In this document: positions 14,601-21,056 of the stretch, piece by piece
Layout: every line of letters starts with the position of its first letter
How positions within the stretch are numbered: position 1 is the stretch's first letter
DNA from: Saccharopolyspora hirsuta
Lineage (GTDB): Bacteria > Actinomycetota > Actinomycetes > Mycobacteriales > Pseudonocardiaceae
Direction of reading: 5' to 3'
Length of the DNA stretch: 64,000 bases
Assembly: GCF_008630535.1 (NCBI RefSeq)
Contig: NZ_VWPH01000014.1
Span: forward strand, 124,001-188,000
Program-made: the position numbers and the translations under genes
Notes under the pieces: generated by a model
Told to the model about the DNA's origin: nothing
Database searches by the model: none
Seen by the model: the letters and a program-made list of their open reading frames with translations, nothing else

Positions 14601-16415
14601 CCCGACCCGGCCCCGCGCCCGGACGGCAGGACGCCGAAGCCGGACGGCCCCGCCCGCGACGGTTCGACCCCGGGCAATCGCACGCCCGACCCGCAGGGAA
14701 CCCGGCCGACCGGCTCGCGCCCGGAGACCGGTGCCCCGCACGACCCGAAGGGTCCCCGCCCGGACGGATCGGCCCCGAAGGACTCCGGTCCGGACGGCCC
14801 CGAGCACCGCCCGGACACCGACCCGCACCGCGACGGCGACGCGGAACCGGGCACGCCGGAGCGCCAGCAGCAGATCGACGAGGCCGAAGCCCACCGCGAC
14901 ACCACGCCGGGCGGCTCGTCGTTCCACACCGACCCGAACATGCGCGACCTCGCGCAGCGGGTCCCCGACGACGGCGTCCACCACACGGTCGACGTGCACG
15001 CCCTGCCGGACGGCCGCGTCCGCATCGGCGACCGCACGTTCAGCCCGCAGGAGTTCGCGGACATGCTCCGCCGCGACCCGAACTGGGACGGCAAGCCGAT
15101 CCGCCTGCTCTCCTGCGACGCGGGGACCAGCGGCCTGGCCCGCGACCTGTCCCGGGAACTCGGCGTCCCGGTGACAGCCCCCCGCGGCCTGGCCTGGACC
15201 GACGGCAGCGGGCGCGTCTTCGCCTCGGACATGGGCCCCGACGGCCGCCCGGGCTGGCCCCCGAACGGAGGCTGGGACACCCACAACCCGGACGGCACCC
15301 GAACCCCGGCCAGCAACGACGGCTTCCACCCCACCCGAGACGGCGAAGACCCGGGCCAACGCCCCGACGAAGCCGAAGCCCGGGGCGACGAGGATGCTCA
15401 GGGCAACGACGATGCTCGGAGCGAAGCCCAGAAACGCTTGATCGACCGCCTCAACGAGTTGCACCGAAGCGGCGACGCGGAGGCGTTCCGCGACCTCTTC
15501 GAGAAGTACTACGTGGAGCACAAAACAGGTCATATCCACCGCCGCGTCGGCTGGGAGACGAACCCGGACCTGCATTTCGACGAGCACCCGGTGCCGCCAC
15601 TGCGGTACAACTCCGACACCCAAACGTTCGACCGCCCCTCAGACGCGATCGACAACTTCGCGAGTTGGGAGCCGCTGGAGCGCCCCGACCCCAGCAAGCT
15701 CGACCAGGCGACCTACGACGACTTCGTGGAACGTCGCCGGGCCGCCATCACCGAACTTGAGAACGCGAAGGAGCACGACAAGCAATTCGCCCAGCAAAAG
15801 GACGAGAACGGCAAGGTCATAAAGGAGCGCGACACCTCGCCGGAGGCGGACGAGAGCGCAGAAGCACTGCGCAAAGCCCATGCGAACGTGACCGATATCG
15901 GCGAGGAGTTCGGTGAACAAGCCGCGCGGGACTCGCTCATCAACGATTACGGCGTGCCCCCGGAGAACATCACGGTCCTGCACAACTCCGGAGTGTTCGA
16001 CCTCGTCGGCGAGTTGCCGGACGGCCGTTTCGTGGTCATCGAGGCGAAGGGGCCGAGCGCCGATCTCGGCAGCCGCATCGACCTGAGCGGCAAGCGGTCC
16101 CAGCAGGGCACCCGGGAGTACTTCGAGTCCATTGTCGACAACATGATGACGCGTGGTGAGAAGATGACGGACGCCGAGTACGCAACCAGGTTGCGCCTTG
16201 CCGCCCGTCTGAGTACGGCCCTCGCCCTCGACGAAGCCGATGCACCGCCACCCGGCTCGGACGCATCCGCCCCACCGCGCCGCGTGCGCTACGACGTAGT
16301 CAAACCAATCGTGGAGCCCATCATCGAAAACGGCGAGGTGGTCGGCGAAAAGGCCAACGGGTACGATCGCAAGCGTTTCGATCTGGGCACCGGCAGGAAC
16401 GAGGCTGACGAATGA
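11649..16415 (+). CDS. ESX-type polymorphic toxin with PD-(D/E)XK-like nuclease
   Basis: A 1588-residue modular toxin. Residues 1-105 form a helical WXG100-like export domain. About 108-180 contain hydrophobic stretches, followed by an Ala/Gly-rich region. About 335-560 are Gly/Ser repeats (GSGGDGGT units) and about 560-1070 a Pro/Arg/Asp-rich stalk with RPDASTPP-type repeats. A globular pretoxin domain with RLLSCDAGTSG lies at about 1095-1210. The C-terminal part from about 1260 has conserved-looking nuclease residues: Asp1451 (VFDLVGELPDG) and Glu1465/Lys1467 (VIEAKG), the D-x(n)-ExK pattern of PD-(D/E)XK enzymes. The GTG at 11649 follows GGGAGTGGA. Base composition becomes less GC-rich in the last kilobase, consistent with exchange of toxin tips. 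The stop overlaps the immunity gene start (ATGA). Substrate (DNA or RNA) is unproven. Confidence 0.85.
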   Translation: MSIEMPDEVKWLLPIVVGESWPEGDEDAMRRMADAWRAAADGIANVNTAANQGAEQAKGAMEGQTSEAFAKLWKDIGDGGEAALPKLKEACEKLAKACDDAALDVEHTKLTIIASLIALAIQIAAMIAAAPVTFGASTAGVAAAQAVTRTVVMTIFRQLVMSILKNVAIEIATSLAIEFAVQGVQIASGERDGFDGGKFKDAAISGAIGGAVGGVFEGVGKSVGKQAGEAVGDAAGGAATTAGRTAGNAAGEAAGEAAENAATALGKTALKEGALGAAEGAVGSAAEQLITEGKLDWEDVGKGALSGGVTGAGMGAGGEALGRAGNVDVPDTSGIGDTGGTGSGGDGGTGSGGDGGTGSGGDGGTGSGGDGGTGSSTDPSSSTSSGDQGSGTDGGPSGRSGTGSGGDGSSGTGGTGGDSGSGSGGSGGVSTAGHGGGDGGTGSTSSHGGTSGGGNDSTTGSTGSSHSSGDSPGGGSNSFSSQGDSPRSDAPSPSGGSGQSHVDTSSHGSGDGGPAPRSSTPDTSGVSHTSSADSPNSGGTSHTTSSDSPSSSGNPGSGSGGTTPSGGGTPHGGGGVGGGVPHGGGGGGGIPHGGGGAGGGIPQGGGSGGGIPTTGGGTSHGGGTQPDTSSSPNTPASTTSSNVDAPAATAPGSAGPVPTPTAPRGDQTGSASGGAAGGGAMGGMAGGAAGAPGGTPTGGGSRPGSGGSWTGTPGTPGAAARPAGGDAGPRPDSGRPGARPTDAAPRGSTTPNAPSRPHNAPPGQGGPGVPPQRTPSNGPAHPSQNPNGPSARPDGGPRPDGTTPPRPDGGPARPDAGTPPRPDGTPGRPDASTPPRPDSTPARPDASTPPRSDGAPARPDASAPPRSDGTPARPDASTPPRPDSTPARPDAGAPPRPDSTPARPDASTPPRQDSPARPDGTGPRPDGMTRPDGTTSPAGVGPRPDGTPNPGGPTRQDGTGRPDTAPRPDGTRPDPTTPRPDGARPDPAPRPDGRTPKPDGPARDGSTPGNRTPDPQGTRPTGSRPETGAPHDPKGPRPDGSAPKDSGPDGPEHRPDTDPHRDGDAEPGTPERQQQIDEAEAHRDTTPGGSSFHTDPNMRDLAQRVPDDGVHHTVDVHALPDGRVRIGDRTFSPQEFADMLRRDPNWDGKPIRLLSCDAGTSGLARDLSRELGVPVTAPRGLAWTDGSGRVFASDMGPDGRPGWPPNGGWDTHNPDGTRTPASNDGFHPTRDGEDPGQRPDEAEARGDEDAQGNDDARSEAQKRLIDRLNELHRSGDAEAFRDLFEKYYVEHKTGHIHRRVGWETNPDLHFDEHPVPPLRYNSDTQTFDRPSDAIDNFASWEPLERPDPSKLDQATYDDFVERRRAAITELENAKEHDKQFAQQKDENGKVIKERDTSPEADESAEALRKAHANVTDIGEEFGEQAARDSLINDYGVPPENITVLHNSGVFDLVGELPDGRFVVIEAKGPSADLGSRIDLSGKRSQQGTREYFESIVDNMMTRGEKMTDAEYATRLRLAARLSTALALDEADAPPPGSDASAPPRRVRYDVVKPIVEPIIENGEVVGEKANGYDRKRFDLGTGRNEADE

Positions 16416-17266
16416 CCCCCACGCCCCGGCACGCAGCATCCGATGCGACCACGGAGGGGACGGTCTCCGCGCTTTCCGCGGTGATCGAAGAATTCTCGGG
16501 CAACATCGGAGTCCTGCCCAATTTCGCGCTCCAGATCGCGAAGCAGTCCATGACCCGGACGGAATACCTGCTCCTGCAGGACCCCGCGGCGGAGAACGAG
16601 AGCACGAATTCAAGCCTCCTGCTCGCCGCCCAGGCCGGATCCGCGTTCTTCGCCGCAGCCAACACCGACGAAGAAGAGTTCAACTACGTGGTCGGCTCGC
16701 AGCTGTCGATCAAGTCCATTCGGCCGACCTCCAACCACGACCCGGCCAACTGGCTCAACGCGCTGTGGGCCTCGGTCATCTGCCGCGCCCGTCACCTGGT
16801 GGACGACCTCTGCCAGTTCCCCGTGGAAACGCTGCGATCCGCGGGCGGCACCTTCGACGAGTACATGTACGCCTGGGTCGAGGCGCTCCAGACGTACTTC
16901 CGCGGCGAGGACGAGCTGTACCCGAAGATCAACCGGAGCATCGAGCTGACCGATCCCGACTCCCTGCAGCACGCGACTCCGGAGATCGCGCTCTACCGGT
17001 ACTACCCGACCATGAAACTGCTCTTCAACCTGGCCGCCGGGAAGGCGGAGCAGTTCAACGCGGATCTCCAGGAATCCGTTGAACTGCACCAGAGCTTCTG
17101 GACCGCGAACCACGAACGCTCGATCAAGCCCGAGGGGTTCTTCGCACTGGGCCCGACGGCCTTGGCGGCGGTCGCACACGACACCGGCATGGCCGTCGGG
17201 TACCAATCGGACTACCTGCCGAAGCACTTCATCGACGGAGCGGGGATGCCCCGCACGGCGGACTGA
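16412..17266 (+). CDS. Imm49-like immunity protein
   Basis: A 284-residue helical protein matching the Imm49 pattern as I know it: an NW-containing segment (HDPANWLNALWASVICRAR), the DEYMYAWVEALQTY block, a late ELHQSFWTANHERS segment and the closing SDYLPKHF motif. Imm49 proteins are predicted antidotes encoded directly after polymorphic toxins. It overlaps the toxin stop by 4 bases, the classic toxin-immunity arrangement, and should neutralise the nuclease tip in the producing cell. GC content is visibly lower than in flanking core genes. Confidence 0.85.
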   Translation: MTPTPRHAASDATTEGTVSALSAVIEEFSGNIGVLPNFALQIAKQSMTRTEYLLLQDPAAENESTNSSLLLAAQAGSAFFAAANTDEEEFNYVVGSQLSIKSIRPTSNHDPANWLNALWASVICRARHLVDDLCQFPVETLRSAGGTFDEYMYAWVEALQTYFRGEDELYPKINRSIELTDPDSLQHATPEIALYRYYPTMKLLFNLAAGKAEQFNADLQESVELHQSFWTANHERSIKPEGFFALGPTALAAVAHDTGMAVGYQSDYLPKHFIDGAGMPRTAD

Positions 17267-17301
17267 GCAGCGGGCTGCGGACCGCAAGGATCGGAGCCGA
17301 A

Positions 17302-17865
17302 ATGGCCACCCCGGAGAACCGGACGGGATTGCTCGAACACCTCAAGTCGCACCTGGGGACCATTCAGAAGATCGAGTCCGCCCGCTCCGACGAGGGAAAC
17401 CGGGGCTACGACCTCGTCTTCTTCCACAAGGACGACCCCGGAATCACCACGGTGGCCACGAACGGGCTGCGCTTCCAGTCGATCACCTCGATGCTGCCGG
17501 AGGAACTCGTCTGCTCGCTGCGGACGGACCAGCAGCACATCGCGCACTACCTGGTCGACTCGATCGCTTCGATGATCATCCGGAACGGGACCGGGATGGA
17601 ATACGGTTCGGTCTTCCAGAACGACCAGCCCATCATCGAAGACACCGAGATCACCGCCGTCATCGCGCACACCAGCCCGTTGTTCGACGAGGCCTTCAAC
17701 CTCTTCCCGAACGACCAGGCACCGACGTTGCAGATCATCTCGCTGGTGCCGATCACGAACGCCGAAGTCGAGTTCGTCGGAGAAGAAGGCGCTGACATGC
17801 TCTTCGAGGTCTTCCACCTCAACCAGACCGACGTCTTCGACGTCCGCCGCCGCTCCGCAGTCTGA
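17302..17865 (+). CDS. SUFU-type (suppressor of fused) immunity candidate
   Basis: A 187-residue protein resembling the bacterial suppressor-of-fused domain family: TTVATNGLRF near residue 53, EELVCSLRTDQ near 68, a hydrophobic strand LQIISLVPIT near 143 and a C-terminal LFEVFHLNQTDVFDVRR segment. Comparative genomics has proposed this superfamily as immunity proteins in polymorphic toxin systems. Here it follows the Imm49-like gene by 35 bases with GGAG before the ATG. It may protect against a different toxin tip or extend the protection of the first antidote; this is inference. Confidence 0.75.
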   Translation: MATPENRTGLLEHLKSHLGTIQKIESARSDEGNRGYDLVFFHKDDPGITTVATNGLRFQSITSMLPEELVCSLRTDQQHIAHYLVDSIASMIIRNGTGMEYGSVFQNDQPIIEDTEITAVIAHTSPLFDEAFNLFPNDQAPTLQIISLVPITNAEVEFVGEEGADMLFEVFHLNQTDVFDVRRRSAV

Positions 17866-17985
17866 CCGACCACCTCGACAGGCCGCTGATCGCACGCACC
17901 GGGGCCGGGTGCAGATAGTTTCCGGAGTGCAGACCGTCCATTGCAGGAGCTTTGTGACGTTACGGACCGAACATCTGGCTTCGCG

Positions 17986-18636
17986 CTACGAGATCCGCCC
18001 CAGGTGGTCGGCGGTGCGGGTGGTTTCCGGGAGGCGGTAGTTCGGGGTCAGGCGGAGGACCAGGTCGCAGGCCGCGTCGAGGGTGCAGCGGTGGCCGACC
18101 GAGACGAACACCGGCTTCACGCCGCGCTGCGTGCGCAGGGCTCGGCCGACGACTTCGTCGTCCAGGCGCAGCGGCGACCAGTCGCCGCGTTCCTCGCCGG
18201 GTGGCTCGTAGCGGCCCATCGCGGTCTTGCCGACTCCGATGCTCGGGAGGTCGGTCAGCACACCCAGGTGGCAGGCCAGGCCGAAGCGGCGCGGGTGCGC
18301 CAGGCCCTGGCCGTCGCACACCAGCACGTCCGGCCGCACCGACAGCTCGTCCAGCGCAGCGAGCAGCGGCGGCGCCTCACGGAACGCGAACAGCCCTGGC
18401 ACATAGGGGAATTCCGCCTTCCCGCGCACCACCGAACTGTCCACAACGGACAAGCTCGCCACGTCCAGGACGGTCACCACCGCGACGATCTCGTCCTCGT
18501 CGCGGTACGCCACGTCCAGCCCCGCCGCCGTGCGGACCTGCGGCGGGTCCTCGACGCGGACCATCGGGCGCAGGCGCTCCTGGATCGCGACGGCTTCGGC
18601 CTCCGTCCTCGGCCACGGGTGCAGGTCGCGGATCAC
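17986..18636 (-). CDS. nfi: Endonuclease V (deoxyinosine repair)
   Basis: A 216-residue endonuclease V, which cuts near deoxyinosine formed by adenine deamination. Motifs are GLDVAYRDEDE (metal-binding Asp), VPGLFAFREAPPLL with the family glutamate, and VCDGQGLAHPRRFGLACHLG carrying the second Asp and the His. The GTG at 18636 gives a start just before the family's conserved beginning. A long hairpin separates it from the aldehyde dehydrogenase gene upstream on the same strand, so it is probably transcribed separately. Confidence 0.93.
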   Translation of the reverse strand: MIRDLHPWPRTEAEAVAIQERLRPMVRVEDPPQVRTAAGLDVAYRDEDEIVAVVTVLDVASLSVVDSSVVRGKAEFPYVPGLFAFREAPPLLAALDELSVRPDVLVCDGQGLAHPRRFGLACHLGVLTDLPSIGVGKTAMGRYEPPGEERGDWSPLRLDDEVVGRALRTQRGVKPVFVSVGHRCTLDAACDLVLRLTPNYRLPETTRTADHLGRIS

Positions 18637-18649
18637 ACCGCCGATCGTA

Positions 18650-18695
18650 GTCGTGAGTGCGAAAACCGCCTGGAGCCGGTTTTCGCACTCACGAC
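18650..18695. terminator. 19-bp perfect hairpin (GTGAGTG class)
   Basis: Perfect inverted repeat: GTCGTGAGTGCGAAAACCG at 18650-18668 and its complement at 18677-18695, with an 8-base loop. It starts 14 bases upstream of the endonuclease V start and lies 4 bases beyond the aldehyde dehydrogenase stop, so it probably terminates the latter. The outer GTGAGTG/CACTCAC arms recur in the hairpin at 38227-38272. Confidence 0.75.
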
Positions 18696-18698
18696 CGC

Positions 18699-20117
18699 TC
18701 AGCGCTGGATCGACTTGGTCTCCAGGAACTCCTCGAGGCCGTGGCGGCCGAACTCCCGGCCGTTGCCGGACTGCTTGTAGCCGCCGAACGGTGCGTTCGG
18801 GTTGAACCGGCCGCCGTTGACGTCGACCTGTCCGGTCCGGAGCCGCTTGGCCACCACCAGCGCCCGCTCCTCCGAGCCGAACACCGCCCCGGCCAGCCCG
18901 TAGTCCGTGCCGTTGGCGATGCGCACCGCCTCGTCCTCGTCCCGGTACGGCATGATCGACAGCACCGGCCCGAAGATCTCCTCCTGCGCGATGGTCATCT
19001 CCGGCGTCACCCCGCTGAACACCGTCGGCCGCACGTAGTAGCCCTTGTCCAGACCTTCCGGCCGCTCCGGGCCGCCGGCGACCAGCGTCGCGCCCTCCTC
19101 GACGCCCTTGCGGATGTAGTCGACCACCCGGTCGCGCTGCGCCGCCGACACCATCGGCCCGATCCGCGTCGCCTCGTCGGTCGGGTCGCCGACGGTGTAC
19201 TTGGCGGCCGCCGCGACCGCCAGCTCCACCGCCTCGTCCAGCCGCGACTCCGGCACCAGCATGCGGCTGAGCGCGTTGCAGCTCTGGCCGCCGTTGGGGA
19301 AGCAACCCGCGACGCCGAGCTTGACCGCCTTGGCCAGGTCGGCGTCCTCCAGCACCACGTTCGCCGACTTGCCGCCCAGCTCCAGCGCGACGCGCTTGAT
19401 CGTCGCCGCGGCCACCTCCGACACCCGGCGCCCGGCCCGGGTTGAGCCGGTGAACGACACCATGTCCACGTCCGGGTGCGCGGCCAGCGCCTCCCCGACC
19501 ACCGGGCCGGTGCCGTGCACCAGGTTGAACACCCCGGCCGGGACTCCGGCCCCGGCCACGATCTCGGCGAAGATCGCCGCGGTCAGCGGGGCCACCTCGC
19601 TCGGCTTGAGCACCACCGTGCAACCCACCGCCAGCGCGGGCACCACCTTGGCGACGATCTGGTGCAGCGGGTAGTTCCACGGCGTGATCGCGGCGACCAC
19701 GCCGATCGGCTCCCGGACCACCAGCGAGTTGCCGATCTCCTCGGTCCAGGCGAACCCGCCCTCCAGGACGTCGGCGATCCCGGCCGAGGTCGCCACCGGC
19801 ACGCTCGCGTGCACCTTGGTGGCGAAGGTGATGGGCGAGCCCATCTCGGCGGTCACGGTCGCCGCGATCTCGTCGCGGCGCTCCGCGATCCCCGCCGAGA
19901 TCCGCCGCACCACGGCGATCCGCTCCGCCAGCGAGGTGCTCGCCCAGCCGTCGAACGCCGCGCGGGCGGCGGCGACCGCGTCGTCCACATCGGACGGTGC
20001 ACCGGCCGGCACCGAGCCGATCACCTCCTCGGTGGCCGGGTTGCGCACCTCGATGCGCTCGCCGCCGCCCTCGACCCGCGCACCACCGATGACGTGGCCG
20101 GTGTCCGGTGCCGCCAT
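18699..20117 (-). CDS. Aldehyde dehydrogenase (NAD(P)-dependent)
   Basis: A 472-residue aldehyde dehydrogenase that oxidises an aldehyde to the acid. It shows the [10 protein letters not shown] cofactor segment, [11 protein letters not shown] (Rossmann turn), catalytic Glu in [15 protein letters not shown], catalytic Cys in [15 protein letters not shown], and the [10 protein letters not shown] motif. ATG 20117 follows GGGAGGG at ideal spacing; the frame is open 22 codons upstream without support. The aldehyde substrate is not predictable. It is monocistronic, ending at a strong hairpin. Confidence 0.92.
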   Translation of the reverse strand: MAAPDTGHVIGGARVEGGGERIEVRNPATEEVIGSVPAGAPSDVDDAVAAARAAFDGWASTSLAERIAVVRRISAGIAERRDEIAATVTAEMGSPITFATKVHASVPVATSAGIADVLEGGFAWTEEIGNSLVVREPIGVVAAITPWNYPLHQIVAKVVPALAVGCTVVLKPSEVAPLTAAIFAEIVAGAGVPAGVFNLVHGTGPVVGEALAAHPDVDMVSFTGSTRAGRRVSEVAAATIKRVALELGGKSANVVLEDADLAKAVKLGVAGCFPNGGQSCNALSRMLVPESRLDEAVELAVAAAAKYTVGDPTDEATRIGPMVSAAQRDRVVDYIRKGVEEGATLVAGGPERPEGLDKGYYVRPTVFSGVTPEMTIAQEEIFGPVLSIMPYRDEDEAVRIANGTDYGLAGAVFGSEERALVVAKRLRTGQVDVNGGRFNPNAPFGGYKQSGNGREFGRHGLEEFLETKSIQR

Positions 20118-20221
20118 GAACCCTCCCTGATCCGACACAGCAGACGTCACACCGAGCCTGTCACGCTCGGCGCGACCCCGCACCGGTGAATCGAACCAGC
20201 TCCTGGGAACACCGGGAAAAC

Positions 20222-20836
20222 TCAGTCGAAGCGGGGCGACTCGGTGCGGCTGCGCTTCAGCTCGAAGAAGTACGGGTAGCTGGCCATCGCCACCGCCCCG
20301 TCGAACAGCTTCGCGGCTTCCTCACCGCGCGGGATCCGGGTGATCACCGGGCCGAAGAAGGCCACCCCGTCGACGTGGATGGTCGGGGTCCCGACCTCGT
20401 CGCCGACCGGGTCCATGCCCGCGTGGTGGCTGGCCCGCAGCTCCTCGTCGTAGTCGGTGCTGGCGGCCGCCTCGGCCAGCGACGCGGGCAGCCCCACCTC
20501 GGCCAGCGAGTCGCGGACGACCTGGTCGAAGTCCTTCTCGCCCCGGTCGTGCAGGCGGGTGCCCATCGCCGTGTACAGCGGCGCCAGCACCTCGTCGCCG
20601 TGGTGCTTGGCCGCGGCGATGGCCACCCGCACCGGGCCCCACGCCTTGTCCAGCAGCTCCCGGTACTCGTCCGGCAGGTCGCGGCCCTCGTTGAGCACCG
20701 ACAGGCTCATCACCCGGAAGTGCAGGTCGATGTCGCGCACCTTCTCGACCTCGAGGATCCAGCGCGAGGACACCCAGGCGAACGGGCAGGCCGGGTCGAA
20801 GTAGAAGTCGACGCGGGGGCGGGCGGTGGACGTCAT
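20222..20836 (-). CDS. DsbA-like protein, Rv2466c type, single active-site Cys
   Basis: A 204-residue thioredoxin-fold protein of the DsbA/FrnE type. It resembles mycobacterial Rv2466c, a mycothiol-dependent reductase: [18 protein letters not shown] at the N-terminus, a helical insertion, and the cis-Pro region [10 protein letters not shown]. As I recall, Rv2466c has CPWC; here the motif is CPFA, leaving only the first cysteine, which points to a monothiol mechanism with mycothiol. It is divergent from pepN, exactly as Rv2466c is from Rv2467. Confidence 0.85.
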   Translation of the reverse strand: MTSTARPRVDFYFDPACPFAWVSSRWILEVEKVRDIDLHFRVMSLSVLNEGRDLPDEYRELLDKAWGPVRVAIAAAKHHGDEVLAPLYTAMGTRLHDRGEKDFDQVVRDSLAEVGLPASLAEAAASTDYDEELRASHHAGMDPVGDEVGTPTIHVDGVAFFGPVITRIPRGEEAAKLFDGAVAMASYPYFFELKRSRTESPRFD

Positions 20837-21056
20837 GCGGCCTCCAGGGCTCGGGGAGATCGTTCGCGGGCACGTTCGGGCACGACCCGCCGTGGGTACA
20901 AACCCCGGTGAGGGCGATTATCTTCCCGACACGCCGAGCGCCCGCGCCGCAGCACGCCGGGGCGCGCGGCCGCGCGCGGACGTGATTTGATTCCTGCGCC
21001 AGGTCGCCGCCCGGCGAGCCTGGACCAACCAGTCCCGACGACCAACGAGGTGATCC

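Noticed and set aside
11549-15334. Minus-strand frame of 1261 codons opposite the toxin
   Set aside because: Pro/Ser/Gly low complexity mirroring the repeats of the real toxin gene; no domain or start signal.
15540-15620. A separate small gene at the less GC-rich start of the toxin tip
   Set aside because: The toxin frame runs through without interruption and no independent start signal is visible.
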